Shown in pieces: positions 50,046 to 63,262 of a stretch of DNA of 64,000 nt. A program made the translations under genes and the position numbers. This stretch comes from Acanthopleura granulata (taxonomy: Eukaryota; Mollusca; Polyplacophora; Chitonida; Chitonidae), in assembly GCA_016165875.1 (NCBI GenBank), contig JABBOT010000028.1, positions 3,740,013 to 3,804,012 on the forward strand, given 5' to 3'. The stretch's first letter is position 1. Each line of letters starts with the position of its first letter. The notes beneath the pieces are model-generated. The model did no database searches and was not told where the DNA came from. It was given only the letters and a program-made list of their open reading frames with translations.

Positions 50046-53000
50046 ACATGGTCTCCTATTAAGAATCAAACCATTGCTAAGCAGCTGAATTGGCTATTAT
50101 AAAATCATCTTAGCTTTGCATATCTTATCATACAGTGAAAGAGAGAAGGCTTGCAATCTTGAAGGAGAAATAAATATTACATGACAAATAAATTATCATG
50201 TGTCCAGCCCCTGGCTTTCAAATACTAAACTTAACCAAACAACAACACCAGGATATTAACAGGTCAGGTACATACACACGATATTGATTTAGGCTCCTTC
50301 AGTTATCCTTTAGCTGGACATCATCAGTAGTAGAAGACGGCTTATTCTTTTCATTTTGTTCATTGTAGTCGAAGTTGACAATTCCATAGTTCAACTGGTC
50401 CATCAACAACAGTCGCTCTTTAACCAATTCATGTTAATATTCACGTAGCATACACTTTAGTCATATTGTAATTAGTAATGTAATTTACCCAGAACTAATA
50501 ATAATGAAAACAATTACCATTGAAAACCTTAAAAATACTGCATCCTTGCAAATCCTAAAAAGGAGCATAATTTTTAAAATGTATACTGTCAGCAAGGTTC
50601 TCAAAACCCTTAATACATGAAACGTTAGACTTTGGTGGTTGTACAGAAATTTATTTGGGAGCCCTCATAGTTAAAGGCATTTGGAAAACTGATTGTGACC
50701 GATTGTGACTGATCTGTTTTATTACAGAACTGATTTATTACAAGAGTTTACAAAAACATCAGTAAATCATCATCAGTATTAAAGTGAGTAAAATTCTGAA
50801 AAGAATCTACCTGTAATAAGGGACCTTCCAAAATTTCACGATGGACAGTATATTCCTCAGCACCGTGGAAATACTTTTAATGTAACATCTTGACCTTATA
50901 CCATTGATTGGCCGACCAGTCAATTCCAGGGCACCAAGATCACGATTAAAGTTGTGTCTACTACAAACTTCGCCTTCCTGACGTAATTATGACAAATATG
51001 TCAAAACATACTGAGTTAGGAAAGGGCCTAAAATTGCAATGTAATGCATTTTACAGGCCCAGCACCTCAAGGCAAACCCAAAAAGCTTTTCAGTACCAGG
51101 AAAATGTTGGATTAAAAACTGAAAAGATGTTTCAACGTTTAGGCTATCAGATCCGTAATTTTGATTTCCAAGAACTCGATATACTGACCTTCACTTGTAT
51201 GTCAGCTGAGGTACAGTGGTAGTGACGTAATATACAAGTTCTCTCCGTATAAAAGCAATTCTAAAGCCCGAAGATTGAATGTGTAGCCTTGTTATTCATT
51301 GCAAACCGAGCAATGGTCCCTTCTAAAAACATGTCTTCTCCATCAACAGTGAAACAGAATCCATGGAAACAAATATTTCAAAGAGTACATTAGAAGCTAA
51401 TAAACATTTTAACTGAAGCCTGTTTGATAAACGCTTTTACCTCTGTTGTTTTCCGTCAGTAATTAGCTGGATTTATGAATATACATGGTGTCAGTCAGAT
51501 TTCTTTTTTTTTTCTTTCTTTTACATACAATTTTTATTAATTTACTTCCAAAACCACCTCTTACATTCTCATAGTAACGTTACACCAGAGAGCTTTTGCT
51601 TCAGTGAAATTAAAATTTTGTATGGGTTTTAACCAAAGGTAGCATTTCGGCAGTATAAAGCTGGTTGTAAAGACATCTTCTAATCTCCACAAGTCTGAAC
51701 TTCACCAAATCCAGTCGAAAGTTTACTCTGATTTTAGAATATCACCAATAGTTACCTTTCCCAGAACATCAGCTTGGTCTGTGCATGTCTTGCTTTGACA
51801 AAATCGGCCATAAGGTTGGAAAAAAAATACAATATCTTTCACTTTCACAACTTTTCGATAACTTTTCCACACTTTAAAATCACACTGGCACTGAAAGTAT
51901 CGAAGGTAGGAGCCTGATATTTTCTGAAAGACAATGATTTGACTTTTTCTTGATTAACAGACAATGATGGATTGTCTGTTCGATTTTATCGAATACCTTT
52001 TTTGGACCGATATCTTCATCATAGCCTCTTTGGTACATTCCAATCTTTACAAAAGTTATGCTACGTGACAAATTCTTTTGTTTTGTAAATTTTATTTATC
52101 AGCGATTGAAGATAAGTGAAATAACAGTACTCATGAGGATACACATTCTTTCGTTTCTGTATTACTCAGATGATCCGCAGGACAAGGAAAAGTTATACAT
52201 TTATAGCATGTTTCCGTCTGGCTTTCAAGATGAACTGAAAAAACTGTTTTATTTGGCTTGGTCAACAGTAAGTTTCTACGGTTTCTAATAAAGATATAAA
52301 GCAAGGAAATAAGGTGAAAGATGGTCTTTGTGAAGGTACTATAACCGAGCCAGAAAGAATGCGCGACCGGAACTTGTTTTATTGCAAAACATACCATTCA
52401 TGGTATCCACATTGCTGACAAATGAAACAAAAGGTTGCATATGTAACATAACAGCAAATTCTACCTAATTGCTCCAATGCAACTAACTTTGATCATAATG
52501 AACAGAGGGTGTATTGCACATGTACTGCGATACAAGGTAAATTAAATCAAGGACACAAATGTTCGGCAATAACGGCAAATTCTACTTGAGTTGTGTCAAT
52601 GTAACTAACTTTGATCATAATGAAAACAAGATATATTGGACAAGTGCTGCAATACAATATATATTAGATCAAGGGCATGAAAAAAGGTAATCAGTTAACT
52701 GGTCCACCGTCCTCAAAGGAAACAAATGATACCATACAGGTGTGCCAGAATTATTTGGAGAGATTACATATACCGTTCCTATGTAGCAAGAGCTTCAGAT
52801 AACTCAAGAGACGCCCGTCTTCAACTTTCCGTAAATTTCTCCTTATCTACATTGTAGACATTGTACATGCATAAAGTTTAGAGCATTGAAATGTACCACA
52901 ATGATTTCAACATGGAAGAAGAAACATGCAAACCAAATAACAATATAAGAACAAGATTTTATCTCCAGCTTTGATTAAAACAAGCAAGCATTTGTTGACA

Positions 53001-53321
53001 TATCTTGAATTAGTGACGATATTGTAACACCAGTTACATAGAATCAGGATAGGAGGCGTAAAAATGAAAGACCATGAGTTTCCACATCGTAAACGTGTTT
53101 TCTCTAATATGGTGAAAAATGATATCAGACAAACCGGAATAGCTCTGAGGACGTGTCTGTCACAGCAGAGACATTTCAAATGAATGGCAGCATGCCAACA
53201 CGGACATGAATTCTCGTTTCAGATCTTGTAGACTGAAGTAAGATGACGGGAGTTTAGCCACATTTGAACATGTATGGGAAATTGGGCATTTACCTGCTCC
53301 AACAACACCTCAAAAACTCAC
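50046..53321. other. AT-rich spacer, possibly introns of a decayed minus-strand gene
   Basis: It lies between the HECT-like exon and the decayed RFEAKH-type gene, both minus strand. No further exon is convincing except the weak VPVAHSF match near 52350. A ~120 bp direct duplication (AACAGCAAATTCTACCTAAT and AACGGCAAATTCTACTTGAG, both followed by AACTAACTTTGATCATAATG) is at about 52450-52520 and 52570-52640. Confidence 0.35.
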
Positions 53322-53675
53322 AAGCAGCTCTTCTGGTATGCATGTGCTGCCTGTTATAAAGAGCAACAGCTTCGATATGTCCTCCTGGTGGAGACCTGTG
53401 ATAAACTGTGTAAAGTAGTAGAAGGAACGTTCAGCGTCCTGGCGAAGATCTTCATCCACTGTTTTCAGCTTGGATAGGACCTTAAATGATGTTGGTCGCT
53501 GTTTATCGAAGAGGAATGTTACCTCCTCTTCGGCGAGGAGGGACCAAAACATTTGCTGGTGAGCCTCCGGAATGGTTTGTTTCATCTTTACAACGAGACC
53601 CCTGGGTCTGTCAAGCCGGATTTCTTGCGCGATAGACAAGATTTGTTCACTGATCTTTTCCGCAGTAGGGACCTC
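53322..53675 (-). CDS. HECT-domain-like exon (G2/M E3 ligase-like or transposon-derived)
   Basis: An open exon of 354 nt, phase 0 at both ends. It begins after CAGTAG (acceptor at 53677-53676) with EVPTAEKISEQIL and ends at IPEELL before a GTGAGT donor (53321-53316). Central part: AHQQMFW, KQRPTSFKVL, then AERSFYYFTQFITGLHQEDI and LLLFITGS. The pattern of an F-Y-FI helix followed by LLxFxTGS and P is typical just before the catalytic lobe of HECT ubiquitin ligases and of the G2/M-phase-specific E3-like proteins that are multicopy in molluscs. The catalytic Cys part is not found. A frame at about 52330-52375 on the same strand reads KQVPVAHSFW, which could be a decayed next exon (LPVAxTCF in the family), but this is weak. 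Confidence 0.45.
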
Positions 53676-53954
53676 CTACTGGTTATGTACGGTTAAAAAA
53701 AACAATGAGGTTTTCTTTCTGTGAGCGGGACAGGTTACTCCAGTGAGTGATACAATGGAGACAGAAAGAGCCCGAAAATATACATTTCGTTTCACATTGT
53801 GTATATTCGAAAATCTTTAAGATGCATGATAGTGTATGGCAGTTTTAATTTGACCATTATGAAAGGTGAGTTTTTTTTTCAATTACGAGTACAGTTTTCA
53901 ATTTAAAAATGAATGAAAATGGTACTACACAGGAAAAGCAATCCGACTGAAATT

Positions 53955-54120
53955 AGAAGTATTTATTTTATTTATTTATTCCATTAGTGTTTTACGGCGT
54001 ACACAAGAATATTTCACTTATACGGCAGCGACAAGAATTATGGTGGGAGAGGAAGCCAGCATGAGCTGGACTTGAGCTCTTGATGAGAGGCTCCTTGGTT
54101 ATTACGCCGAGCTGGCTACA
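53955..54120 (-). mobile_element. SINE with internal deletion
   Basis: Tail (AAAT)n at about 53957-53980, GTGTTTTACGGCGTAC, GGAAGCCAGCATGAGCTGGA. The middle of the body and part of the head are missing. Confidence 0.65.
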
Positions 54121-55449
54121 AGTCCCGTTTTTGTTTGAATCATCCCGTTTCAGAGAATTAGACATTACAGACAGTAATTTCGAAATATCCGTAAACTTCA
54201 GGTGACGAGATATTAAAATTTAATATGATTTTTGGCAAAATGGTGGCAATTTGGTTTTTGGGACCTTTCTATGGACATCACAACAATCCACAGACCAGTA
54301 CCTGGAGGTCGTAAGCCGACCACATAGTGCAGGAAATGAGTGTGATATGTGGCCACGGGACCACTGATGGTTTCCATTGTTAAAATCTGTTATTCTTTTA
54401 AGGTTTCTGTCTAATAAACTAAAGAAACACTTGCTTCCTAAAATTGACTTCAGCTCTAAAGAGTGACTATGATAACTTGGCACAAGCTGTAGTTATGTTG
54501 AACAACTACAACTACAGGTGCGTTTACTTCGTGGCGGCCTCACTGCCTCCGAGATTCCCCATCTCCACTTCCGAGTTATCTCAGTTTTGCAGGTCCTGTT
54601 TATTCCAGTCACCTTCATAAAAAGAATGTCCCCTTTGCAATTCATTTACAATATGAAGGGAAAGTGAACGTCCAGATGACTTTTAAAATATATATCATAC
54701 CCCAAAAAACAAAATTCCAACCTTCTAGTTCTGTCCTCCATCAATTTCGCACCAAATCACAACCACGGAGTGTTGTGACATCACGGCCGGCGAAATCGTT
54801 ATCCGACAACAGCATCACTTCCTTTACACCCAACTGTAAGTATATGTAGCCTCGGTGTGTCAGATTATATTAAGCGGAATCATACTAACAACTGTGCGTT
54901 AGCCATGAGGATGTCTGTTATCGGTATCTTTCACTGCAGTAAATTGTATCTTTTATCCCCATAGTAATTAAAGGTGAAAAAAATTATGTAATTTCTTTCT
55001 GCAAGTTAAAAGTGGACAGAAATCTGGGCATAACAAATTATTTACCAAAGTAATGGAAATGTATTCAATGCGTATTGTCGGTATTGGAAAGCTTTGTTTA
55101 ACATTTCCACAAGCTTGCTTTACCAGTGATGAGAAAATTACTACATACACTAACCATGCTATCAAGTACGTTGATTTTAAAAGCAGACACGACCTTCACA
55201 TTCGGGATGCTCTCATATATTTTTATATAATAATCCTGATCACTATGACTGGTAACAAGAGACATATACAGTCAAACAATTTATCTGACCAAATTCTATT
55301 ATCACTTAGGGTGGAAAGTTGTTATAGTTTTGACATTTCGAACTACTTGAACATTCTTTACAGAGATGGCTGTCAAACTGTTATAATGTTTAATGATATA
55401 ATGGGTTATCATTGCACGAAATGAAATGCCCCTGCTATAAAGAGTGCGC

Positions 55450-55474
55450 ATATATATATATATATATATATATA
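55450..55474. repeat. (AT)n microsatellite
   Basis: Twelve AT units. A shorter (AT)n is at 62061-62072. Confidence 0.9.
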
Positions 55475-55904
55475 GCTTCTTACGGATGTTGGCGTCCAAA
55501 ATCAAATCATCAAAAGAGTGAAACTCTTGGAAAACTGGTTGGAATATTGGGTTTGTCTAAAAGGCCAATGCGTGTACCTAAATCAGTGTTCAACTTGTTT
55601 TGCATCTCTTGGATGGAAAATGCAGAGAAAACAAACAAGCAAACAAAGTAGCCTAGTAATGGGCCAGGTGATTCTTTGCATTAATTTATTTCAAGAGTAA
55701 GAGGAATTATTACGATAACCCGCTATAGGGATTGTGCTAACTTATTTTGCTTCACGCAGTCAAATTAAACCTGTTGGCTCAGGACTTAACTTTGATAAGG
55801 CCTTTCTTATATTGTATAAAACGCTGACTGTGGTCAGTGAATTCTAACTGGCGTGTAATGCCACGAGGCGACAAACCCCTTTTTATGGCCCAGACAGAGT
55901 ATGT

Positions 55905-55985
55905 TATGCCTATCACTGGATAGAGCCTCTTCTGCCATTGTGCTGCACCAGTCATCCAAACTCCCGGCGACTTAGGTCCCTAGCA
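55905..55985 (-). mobile_element. Old SINE fragment at outer arm boundary
   Basis: AGAGCCTCTTCTGCCATTGT and CGGCGACTTAGGTCCCTAGC are the minus-strand head of the GTGGCCGAGGG type. Partner of 11231-11300. Confidence 0.5.
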
Positions 55986-56814
55986 ATTCGGATGCAAGAC
56001 CGTTTTATAACTTTTAATATAGCACAGCATATATTTACAGAAGAAATATATCCTTTTTAACAAAGAACCAGCATAATCGTTCCATAGGTTGTGTAAAAAT
56101 TGCGTTTTTCGAACTGAAGCTCAGTTACTATGTAAACGTGACTTCCTGGTTAGTGACACGTATATCTCAGTGCTGCACAGAACACACATGGGAGAGATTT
56201 GGGCCATAGTCGATGAGCAGGGAGACACACCTGATATGTGGGTCGAAAAGAAAAACACAAAAGAAAAGGTTATAAGATCTTGAACACGCAATCTCCGTAT
56301 CAGGCATTCAGTCGATTCTTTAGTGTTTCAGTAGCGCTTTCAGGGCAGCGGTAAATATAAACCTGAGCACAAATCCGTCCAGGGCAAAGCTTTGTATGAG
56401 GTCATGTACACACACACTTTAGGCACGGGCAGGTATTCGTTTAATTATACAAGCAAAGATCTGAAAACTGATCAGACCTTATCACCAGTAGGACCCATAC
56501 ACGGGCACAGATCTAGATCATCCCACTCTTACACAGTGCGCTGTTTTGTAACAGATTGGCTATGGTAGATATTGAATGTATTAGTTTAGATCGGGACTTC
56601 TCATTACGCCCAGGAAAGAACTTCCATGTCCATGTGTCAATTTATATATTTCAGGAAAACTTGTGACTTGTGAGATTTTTTGCATGGTGGCAAAATTCCA
56701 ACAGGACAGAGATGGACTCGTTTACAATCGAGTCCTGGTGGAAGAAGTTCAGCCTTTCGCATGGAGAATCATCACCTACAGATCATCAGAGTCTTTTCCT
56801 TGCTGGTATCTATA

Positions 56815-57420
56815 ACAGTCGGTAAGTCATCTGCTGTATAGACGTATCCATAACACTCGGCATGTCACCTGTATGCTAGTAGGTGATACAATGTGAACAA
56901 AACACTCGGTTAGTCACCTGATGTGCGCAGGTCATATGCATAACACAAGTAGTAAACTACCGTACGGGGGTAATATGTGTCATGATCGATTAGCTATCTG
57001 TGCTAACATTCGGTTAGTCTCCTAGTGCATGGAGGCACTGCATACCTGTATGTCCAACAATTAGTCATACACTGCATGAAGGTGGCATGTGAAACAGTGG
57101 GTAAATCCTCTTCTGCATAACAGCGTTGTGTAGGTCTCACTAAGATATGTACGTCATAAATATTATCTATGGATGCAAATGTATCACTGGGTAAGACATC
57201 TACTACGCATAAGTGATTCGCACACTGCCCAGTTAATGACCTATGACGCATCGATGTGATGATGTAGAACATGTGGTTAGTCATCTACAGCACACATGGC
57301 AGAGTAAATCATCGGGTAAATCATTTTTCGCAGAAAGACGACGTACAAATTTCGGTAAATAAACCGCTAGAGGAAAGTAATATGTAAACACTGGTTGAGG
57401 CAGCTTAGGCATTTAGAATT
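56815..57420. repeat. Diverged ~40 bp tandem repeat, intron 1 of copy 3
   Basis: Starts at the exon 1 donor (CGGTAAGTCATCTGCTGTA) and repeats as ACTCGGCATGTCACCTG, ACTCGGTTAGTCACCTG, CATTCGGTTAGTCTCC and similar. The repeat type resumes at about 57660-57860 after a SINE. Confidence 0.75.
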
Positions 57421-57465
57421 GAGTAAGTCAGTTTCTGCATGAATTTATTTACTAATTTGATAGGG

Positions 57466-57650
57466 ATTTTATTTATTTATTTTTTCACAAATTTGATTTC
57501 AGTTTTACCTCACCCTCAAAGAATATTGCACTTATAAGGTGGCGACCAGCATTGCTGTGGGAGGAATGTGGCCAGCATGAACAGGGCTTTAACTGATAAC
57601 AGACCCTTTCGTAAAGTCATTAATCACTAGCCAACGCAGGCCCCTCTGTC
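57466..57650 (-). mobile_element. Diverged SINE in intron 1 of copy 3
   Basis: Tail (AAAT)n at 57466-57483, GCGACCAGCATTGCTGTGGG, GGCCAGCATGAACAGGGC, head CAGAGGGGCCTGCGTTGGCT on the minus strand. Absent at the matching point in copies 1 and 2. Confidence 0.6.
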
Positions 57651-57659
57651 CTAGAGAAC

Positions 57660-57860
57660 AAATGCGATACAGTAAATCATACACCGCATTACACAAACTA
57701 TGCTTGTCATCTAGTGCACGAAGGTAATACGCACATGTATATTATTCGTTCAGTCATTTGCAGCTTGAAGGTGATATGTGCGTACGTTACATTCAGTAAG
57801 TCATCCACTGCGTGAAGGTGATATGTACTCATTCGTTACATCACCATTAATGGAGTTGAT
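57660..57860. repeat. Diverged ~40 bp tandem repeat, after intronic SINE
   Basis: Units such as CAGTAAATCATACACCGCATTACAC and TTCAGTAAGTCATCCACTGCGTGAAGG continue the intron 1 array of copy 3. Confidence 0.55.
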
Positions 57861-60800
57861 GTGGTCATTTTATTTATCTGGTAGGTATTTAATGCGGCAT
57901 TGACAAATTCTAAATAACAAAACAGTGGTGAGACGTATCGATGAGTAAAAGTGGTAACCATGAAAGACACCCAGTTTATAAATAAACCATCCTAGCTGTA
58001 AGCTGTAAAATCCTCTGATTGACATGTGCAGTGAAATCGTGAAAGCGCCTTCCACGATGAAGTCTACAACAGTTCTAGCAGACCTGGGCCAGTAAAATCC
58101 CATGAATGCGTAATGCCATAGCCCACCCCGCCCCTTCTCCTCCACAGTAAGTGGTAATCGACGACATCTTTGTTGGATATTCGTGCAAAATGTGATTGAC
58201 AGTGGTAGGAATTTTACTAGATATCACGATTAACTGAGATTTCAACTATGGCATGAATCCTTGTCGCAAACGCGATATCCAGATAATGGTTAGAACTTCA
58301 AGCGTGGTTTTGGACTGAATATCGTGTCAGCCTAGAAGATCAAATCGTCAGAGAAGTGTGGGCCAATCCACCTTCCCCAGCAAGCTAAAAACAAATCCAA
58401 GCGACAAGCCCACATTTATACATCACGCGGAAACAATAAAGGGGACTTCTTTGTCATTAATCGCAACACACATTTTCAAAACACCACTTTATAAAGGAAA
58501 AGGAGTGAAATAATATATAAGTATTAAACAAATCTGGTAAAATGAAAGAGAAAAGCAGCCAACAATAGACAATGGTGCAGGACAGACAGCCGATACACTG
58601 GGAAGAAATTCAAAATTCAAACTAATGGTCCGTGAATATTTCTATACGAACACGGGTATCTCCGTGGCACTGTCTATGAAACTGTTCAAACACCGTTACC
58701 TTGGAGTCCTGAAGATAAATGTGTGTATAACTCCTAACTAACACTAGTACGAAACAGAGATCTTGGAAGTTTTGTCTGTATTAATCAACTAACGTGTCAT
58801 ATTCTTTAGGGAACTTTGGGTGAGGAAGTTTGACGCAGTATTCTTGACAAACATGCACTAGGTGATGATTTAGGATTTCTGAAGTAGGTTAAAATTATTA
58901 CACTTTCTCTCGCATTTAGCAAATGTTAGGAAGACATACAACTAAAATGTGTTGTATATGTACGACCACTGGATCAACAGCACATCGCTGGGTAAATAAA
59001 GTGTGTGGATGTTTATGAAGGGTACCCCTTACTATTTTCCACGTAATGTGTAATTCACACGAAAACAGGCAGAAGTCCACCAATAGAATGCTTAGGTTTA
59101 ACGGCGTACTTGAACATTTCTCAGACATATGACGACGAAGAATAGAATTTGGCAATTGGTACTGACTGGAATACCCACTCACTGTTGGCTAAAGAATATC
59201 ACCAAGTTTGACACTAGTTATTATAGAATTGTAAAGACGTGGTAGAACGAAAGACAACCTTGTCGGAGTGAACTTGTGGCATATGAGTATGACAGGAAGC
59301 TGGCCTTTTGCGTCTTTGTTGAAAACAGACGCTTTAGTCGAAGTCCATAGGCTCATGAGGCACAGACGTGGTTATTCGTCGTTTATTTATACCTGCTACA
59401 TCGTCCTGTGAGCATAGATCACAGATGGACACCATTGAAAATTTGAAACTGATATTCACTGGTGTTCGTTTCCAAAATCAGCTCACCTAAGCCATGGATA
59501 TGAAGGGATTGGTTCTGTACTGTGAGCTGTAGATACTTCGGCGAAAGTCAATGGTTGATATCAAGCTGAAACAGTAGGTATGTAAGTTTTGTTAGGAGAG
59601 TTAAAATAGTAGGGGATTTAAGAATGAGCCCTATAAACGGTCGAGGAGGTTGGGGGGAAGGGGAGGCCTGAGCTGGAACGTCTCTCAGAGCGACCGCATT
59701 AGTAAGAGTCAGACGAACACGAAGGCTTACAGCACACGTAGGTCGAAAAAACATAGGCTACAGGCCATAGTTTATTTTTGTTTTGTTTTTTTTTTTCATG
59801 CAGTCTACCTACACGCTGTTCTGCGGATTCTTCGGTGTCTTTTATAGGGCTTCAGGACAGCACTGAGAAATATAACCCTGAACACAAATCCGTCTTTGGG
59901 TCGTATACTGTGAGTCGCTATACAAACCATCTGCAGACACGCAATTGTATTCTATCGGTATACAAGTAAACATCTGAAAACCGATTACACCTCTTTATCT
60001 GCAGGGTTCGTGCACACACTGGTGCAAGTCTACCTCGTCTCTCCGAAGTTCACAGTGTTTAGACAGACTGGTTATTGTTACACACAACTGTACAAAGACG
60101 TTATAAGACACTGATCACTTATAGAGGTTTAAGAAGTTCATGTTACACGAGCTGAGACTTCCATTCCATGAGTAGCTCTATGTAGTGTTTTTGAAATGTG
60201 CACGTTACTGTGTTGCCTATCCACAAAACATAAAAATCAATACAAACAATATGTATGTAAGTGGCAAGACCGCCAGTCGTAAAGATGACGAGTTCTTCCA
60301 AGTCGATAATTGCAAAACCAATTCCAGAGATACCACCTCTCAAACGAAAATGTAAGAAGCATTTAATAAGTATTACACAAAGGTGGTAACATTTTGATGA
60401 GAGAAGCGGTCAACAGTTTTCAATTGTACAGGAGGGACAGTTGAAAGTCTACCCATCAAAATCAAAATCCAAACTCAAAGCCGTGGTCCGTGAAGAATTT
60501 CTGAAACTCCGTAGGTATCTCAGAGGCGCTTCGATTCCGGCTCTTCCTGAAAGCATCATGTTGATCTCATAAACTTGAATGTTAATATCTCTTTAGATTA
60601 GCGGAATTAGATACAACTATGACAACTTCAACACAGTTCGCCAGTGATCTTGAACGAAGTGTCGCCATTGCCATCTGGAGTGTTATACTCATGAAGAAGT
60701 GAAGGTGTTTAATGCATAATCCTTGACACACTATCTTTTCCGTTAGTTTTTTTTAATTAAATATTTCTGACGTAGTTTAAGATCATACTATTTTACACAA

Positions 60801-60991
60801 GATCAAACAAATGCTACAAGGCGACACACACATAAGTCATATGCACGACCCTTGGGTATATCACTATTACCACTGTATGTGAGCAGTTGGTACCCTCTGA
60901 ATTACCTATAAATGGTGCTGGTAAAGAGTGTCACTAAATGTCATGTAAGAAGGTTAAATAAAGCGCTGTCTGCAGCAGGACTGGAGGGAAA

Positions 60992-61300
60992 ATCCCTTTA
61001 GTCTAATTGTAAGGGCGTTGACTGGAAATCCAACGATTGGGCACTTCTTTACTTGGTATATGCACTTAGGCATCAAGATGAGACCTTTCGAGTTGTTGAG
61101 AGTCCACGAGTACGTGACAATCGGCACCTACATACCCAGTCACAGCAGCACTTATTCCACTTATAGGGATCTTGTTTACACTTCTGACACACTCTTGGTC
61201 GCACAACATTTTCGAACACGCGATAAGTTGAGGTTTATACATATACGAGTTAATTTGTTGCGTATCAGTATGACTAGAAGGTATTTTTATGTGTGTTTCT
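60992..61300 (+). mobile_element. Possible SINE with tRNA-Ser-like head
   Basis: Partner of 6110-6405: CCCTTTAGTCTAATTGTAAG, then GCGTTGACTGGAAATCCAAC, then the same body. Confidence 0.3.
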
Positions 61301-62655
61301 GAAAAACGGGCTTTATGCTTAAATAGTGCTTACTACGTGAATGTACTAGTAGAGTATGTGGTGCTGTTGCAGAAATATTTTGTTCCAATACAAGACTTTG
61401 GTTCTAATGATTCCTGCAAATAGAGGCCTCAATAAAGTAAAGCTTTGTTCGCTGGAACAATGCAAAAGGTCAGGAAGTACTTCTAACCCGTTGGATCCAT
61501 CAGAACCTGTTTGGCCTCTGGAAGAGCATTGATGTCTATATGGTGGGCTACTGAAGCAAGCTTTTTCGCACGCTCGAACCACTAGTCCAGTACTGATAAA
61601 ACTCTCTGACATTAGGAGAATTGATTAAAGCTATTCATGTTTTCGTCTCATTAATTCGATGTTGAATAAAAGTGTACACTATATGCAGCTTTGAGCTTAG
61701 TGAAATATTTTATACTTTATCTTTTGACCATTCGCGGTTTACAGGAGTTAGAAAATGAAATGTAGATTTCCATACATAAAAGCAGTGTACGGATCCATAT
61801 CATGAGATCGTGTCATTCCACTGGGTGGTCCATTCCGACTCCATACAACATGTCAGTTACTATGCACACCTTCAAAGTACTTGCAATGTGGTAATGACAT
61901 GCCTTAAAGATAATATATTTCATGTTTTGCCGTTGGGAATTATTCTGGGTCCTCACTTGTGCTCGTGTGAATACGACTGTAAGGAGAAGTATTTAAAGAG
62001 TAATAAATCCTTTTGATGACTTGTTAGCTGTCAATAGCCAGCACAAAACAAATTCTGTGATATATATATATATCCATCTTCGCTTGATTTAACGGAAACT
62101 ACAGATTCTCGAAATGGTACATATTCCCTGGACTTCAACATGCTGTTAAGGCGAGCCCGTTGTGGAGCCAGGGCTTTCAAAAAAAAAACAAGAATCAGAG
62201 GCCAATATTGCTGTAGTAATGTGGACGTATTACAGATGAATGACAACTAACTCATAGAGCCACATGATTTAGTGGTCCTGGTATTTCTGTAACGGTTCCT
62301 AGGTTTTGTAGGGCAAGATTAATTCTCAATGCTTTCGAACACATGTTTCTGTGGCTATTATATAGCTGTAATGTTAATGAAACTTCGAACGCATGATTCT
62401 CTGCTCATATTTCTTTAATCCAGTGACGTGGCGTGAAGCCTTGATCGTTTATTTTCAATGAACACATTTTTATGAATACAGCATTCCTGCTGTAGTAGTG
62501 TCAAGGTAGCGTAAAGACATAAAACCATTTAATTTTTTCGAAGACGTCATCAAAGTGAAACGTCTTTAATACTGCTGATGTGACATAAAAGGATAACAAA
62601 TAGTTTACAACATGTTAACCACGATAACATTACTGTGTTGGCCTCATTATAACCC

Positions 62656-62900
62656 GTGGCCTCCGTGGCTCACTTTGTTAGCGCGCCATCGCAGCGCAGT
62701 GACCCCAAAACTTCAGATCATTGAGGTCACTGGGAGTTCAAGTCCAGCTTACGTTGAATTCCTCTCCGGTCGTACGTGGAAAGGCCAGCCAACAACATGC
62801 GTGTGGTCGTGGACCCAGTTTCCTACCACCATAATGATGGCCTCTGTCGTATGAGTGAAATATTCTTGTTTGCCGTGAAAAAACCAATCAAATAAATAAA
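62656..62900 (+). mobile_element. tRNA-derived SINE
   Basis: Head GTGGCCTCCGTGGCTCACTT, tail CCAATCAAATAAATAAAT. Inverted partner of 4516-4755. Confidence 0.75.
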
Positions 62901-63034
62901 TTATCTCCGATGACTCCAATAGTGAGAAAAAGGTGTCCTGTAGGCTATACGAATCAAGGGTGCGCCAACCCCGCTATGTATATGTATAACACTGAAACAT
63001 ACAGGTCTATTGGCTGAAATGCATAAATGAATGT

Positions 63035-63262
63035 TTCATTCATACAACGGTGACGAGGGCGATGGTGGTAAGGAACTGGCAATTGCCCGGGGGAACCCAC
63101 AACCATCCAAAAGTTATCTTCTATGAATGGCCTCAGAGGAAGCCAGCATGAGCTGCAATTCCATGTAAGGTCACTGCAACCTCACTGGAAAGAGCCTCCT
63201 CTGTCATTGCTCTGCGCCAGCCCTCCAAACCCTCGGCCACTCAGGCCCCTGGCAAGTTTGTA
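63035..63262 (-). mobile_element. Old SINE, GTGGCCGAGGG-head type
   Basis: Inverted partner of 4168-4385; it has CTCGGCCACTCAGGCCCCTG at the 63262 end. Confidence 0.6.

Larger units (their letters stand above)
56761..59577 (+). pseudogene. Small secreted protein, copy 3 (inverted arm, decayed)
   Basis: This is the inverted copy in the right outer arm. Exon 1 (56761-56821) is open: MENHHLQIIR plus the core VFSLLVSITV, then GTAAGT. The exon 2 equivalent (58331-58384) has a TAG at 58333-58335, and its donor GT has become CT at 58385-58386. The exon 3 equivalent (59533-59577) has a TGA at 59556-59558 and a displaced donor. Exon lengths match the other copies exactly (61, 54 and 45 nt), so the homology is clear even though the copy looks dead. 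Intron 1 holds the minisatellite and an extra SINE (57466-57650). Confidence 0.55.
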
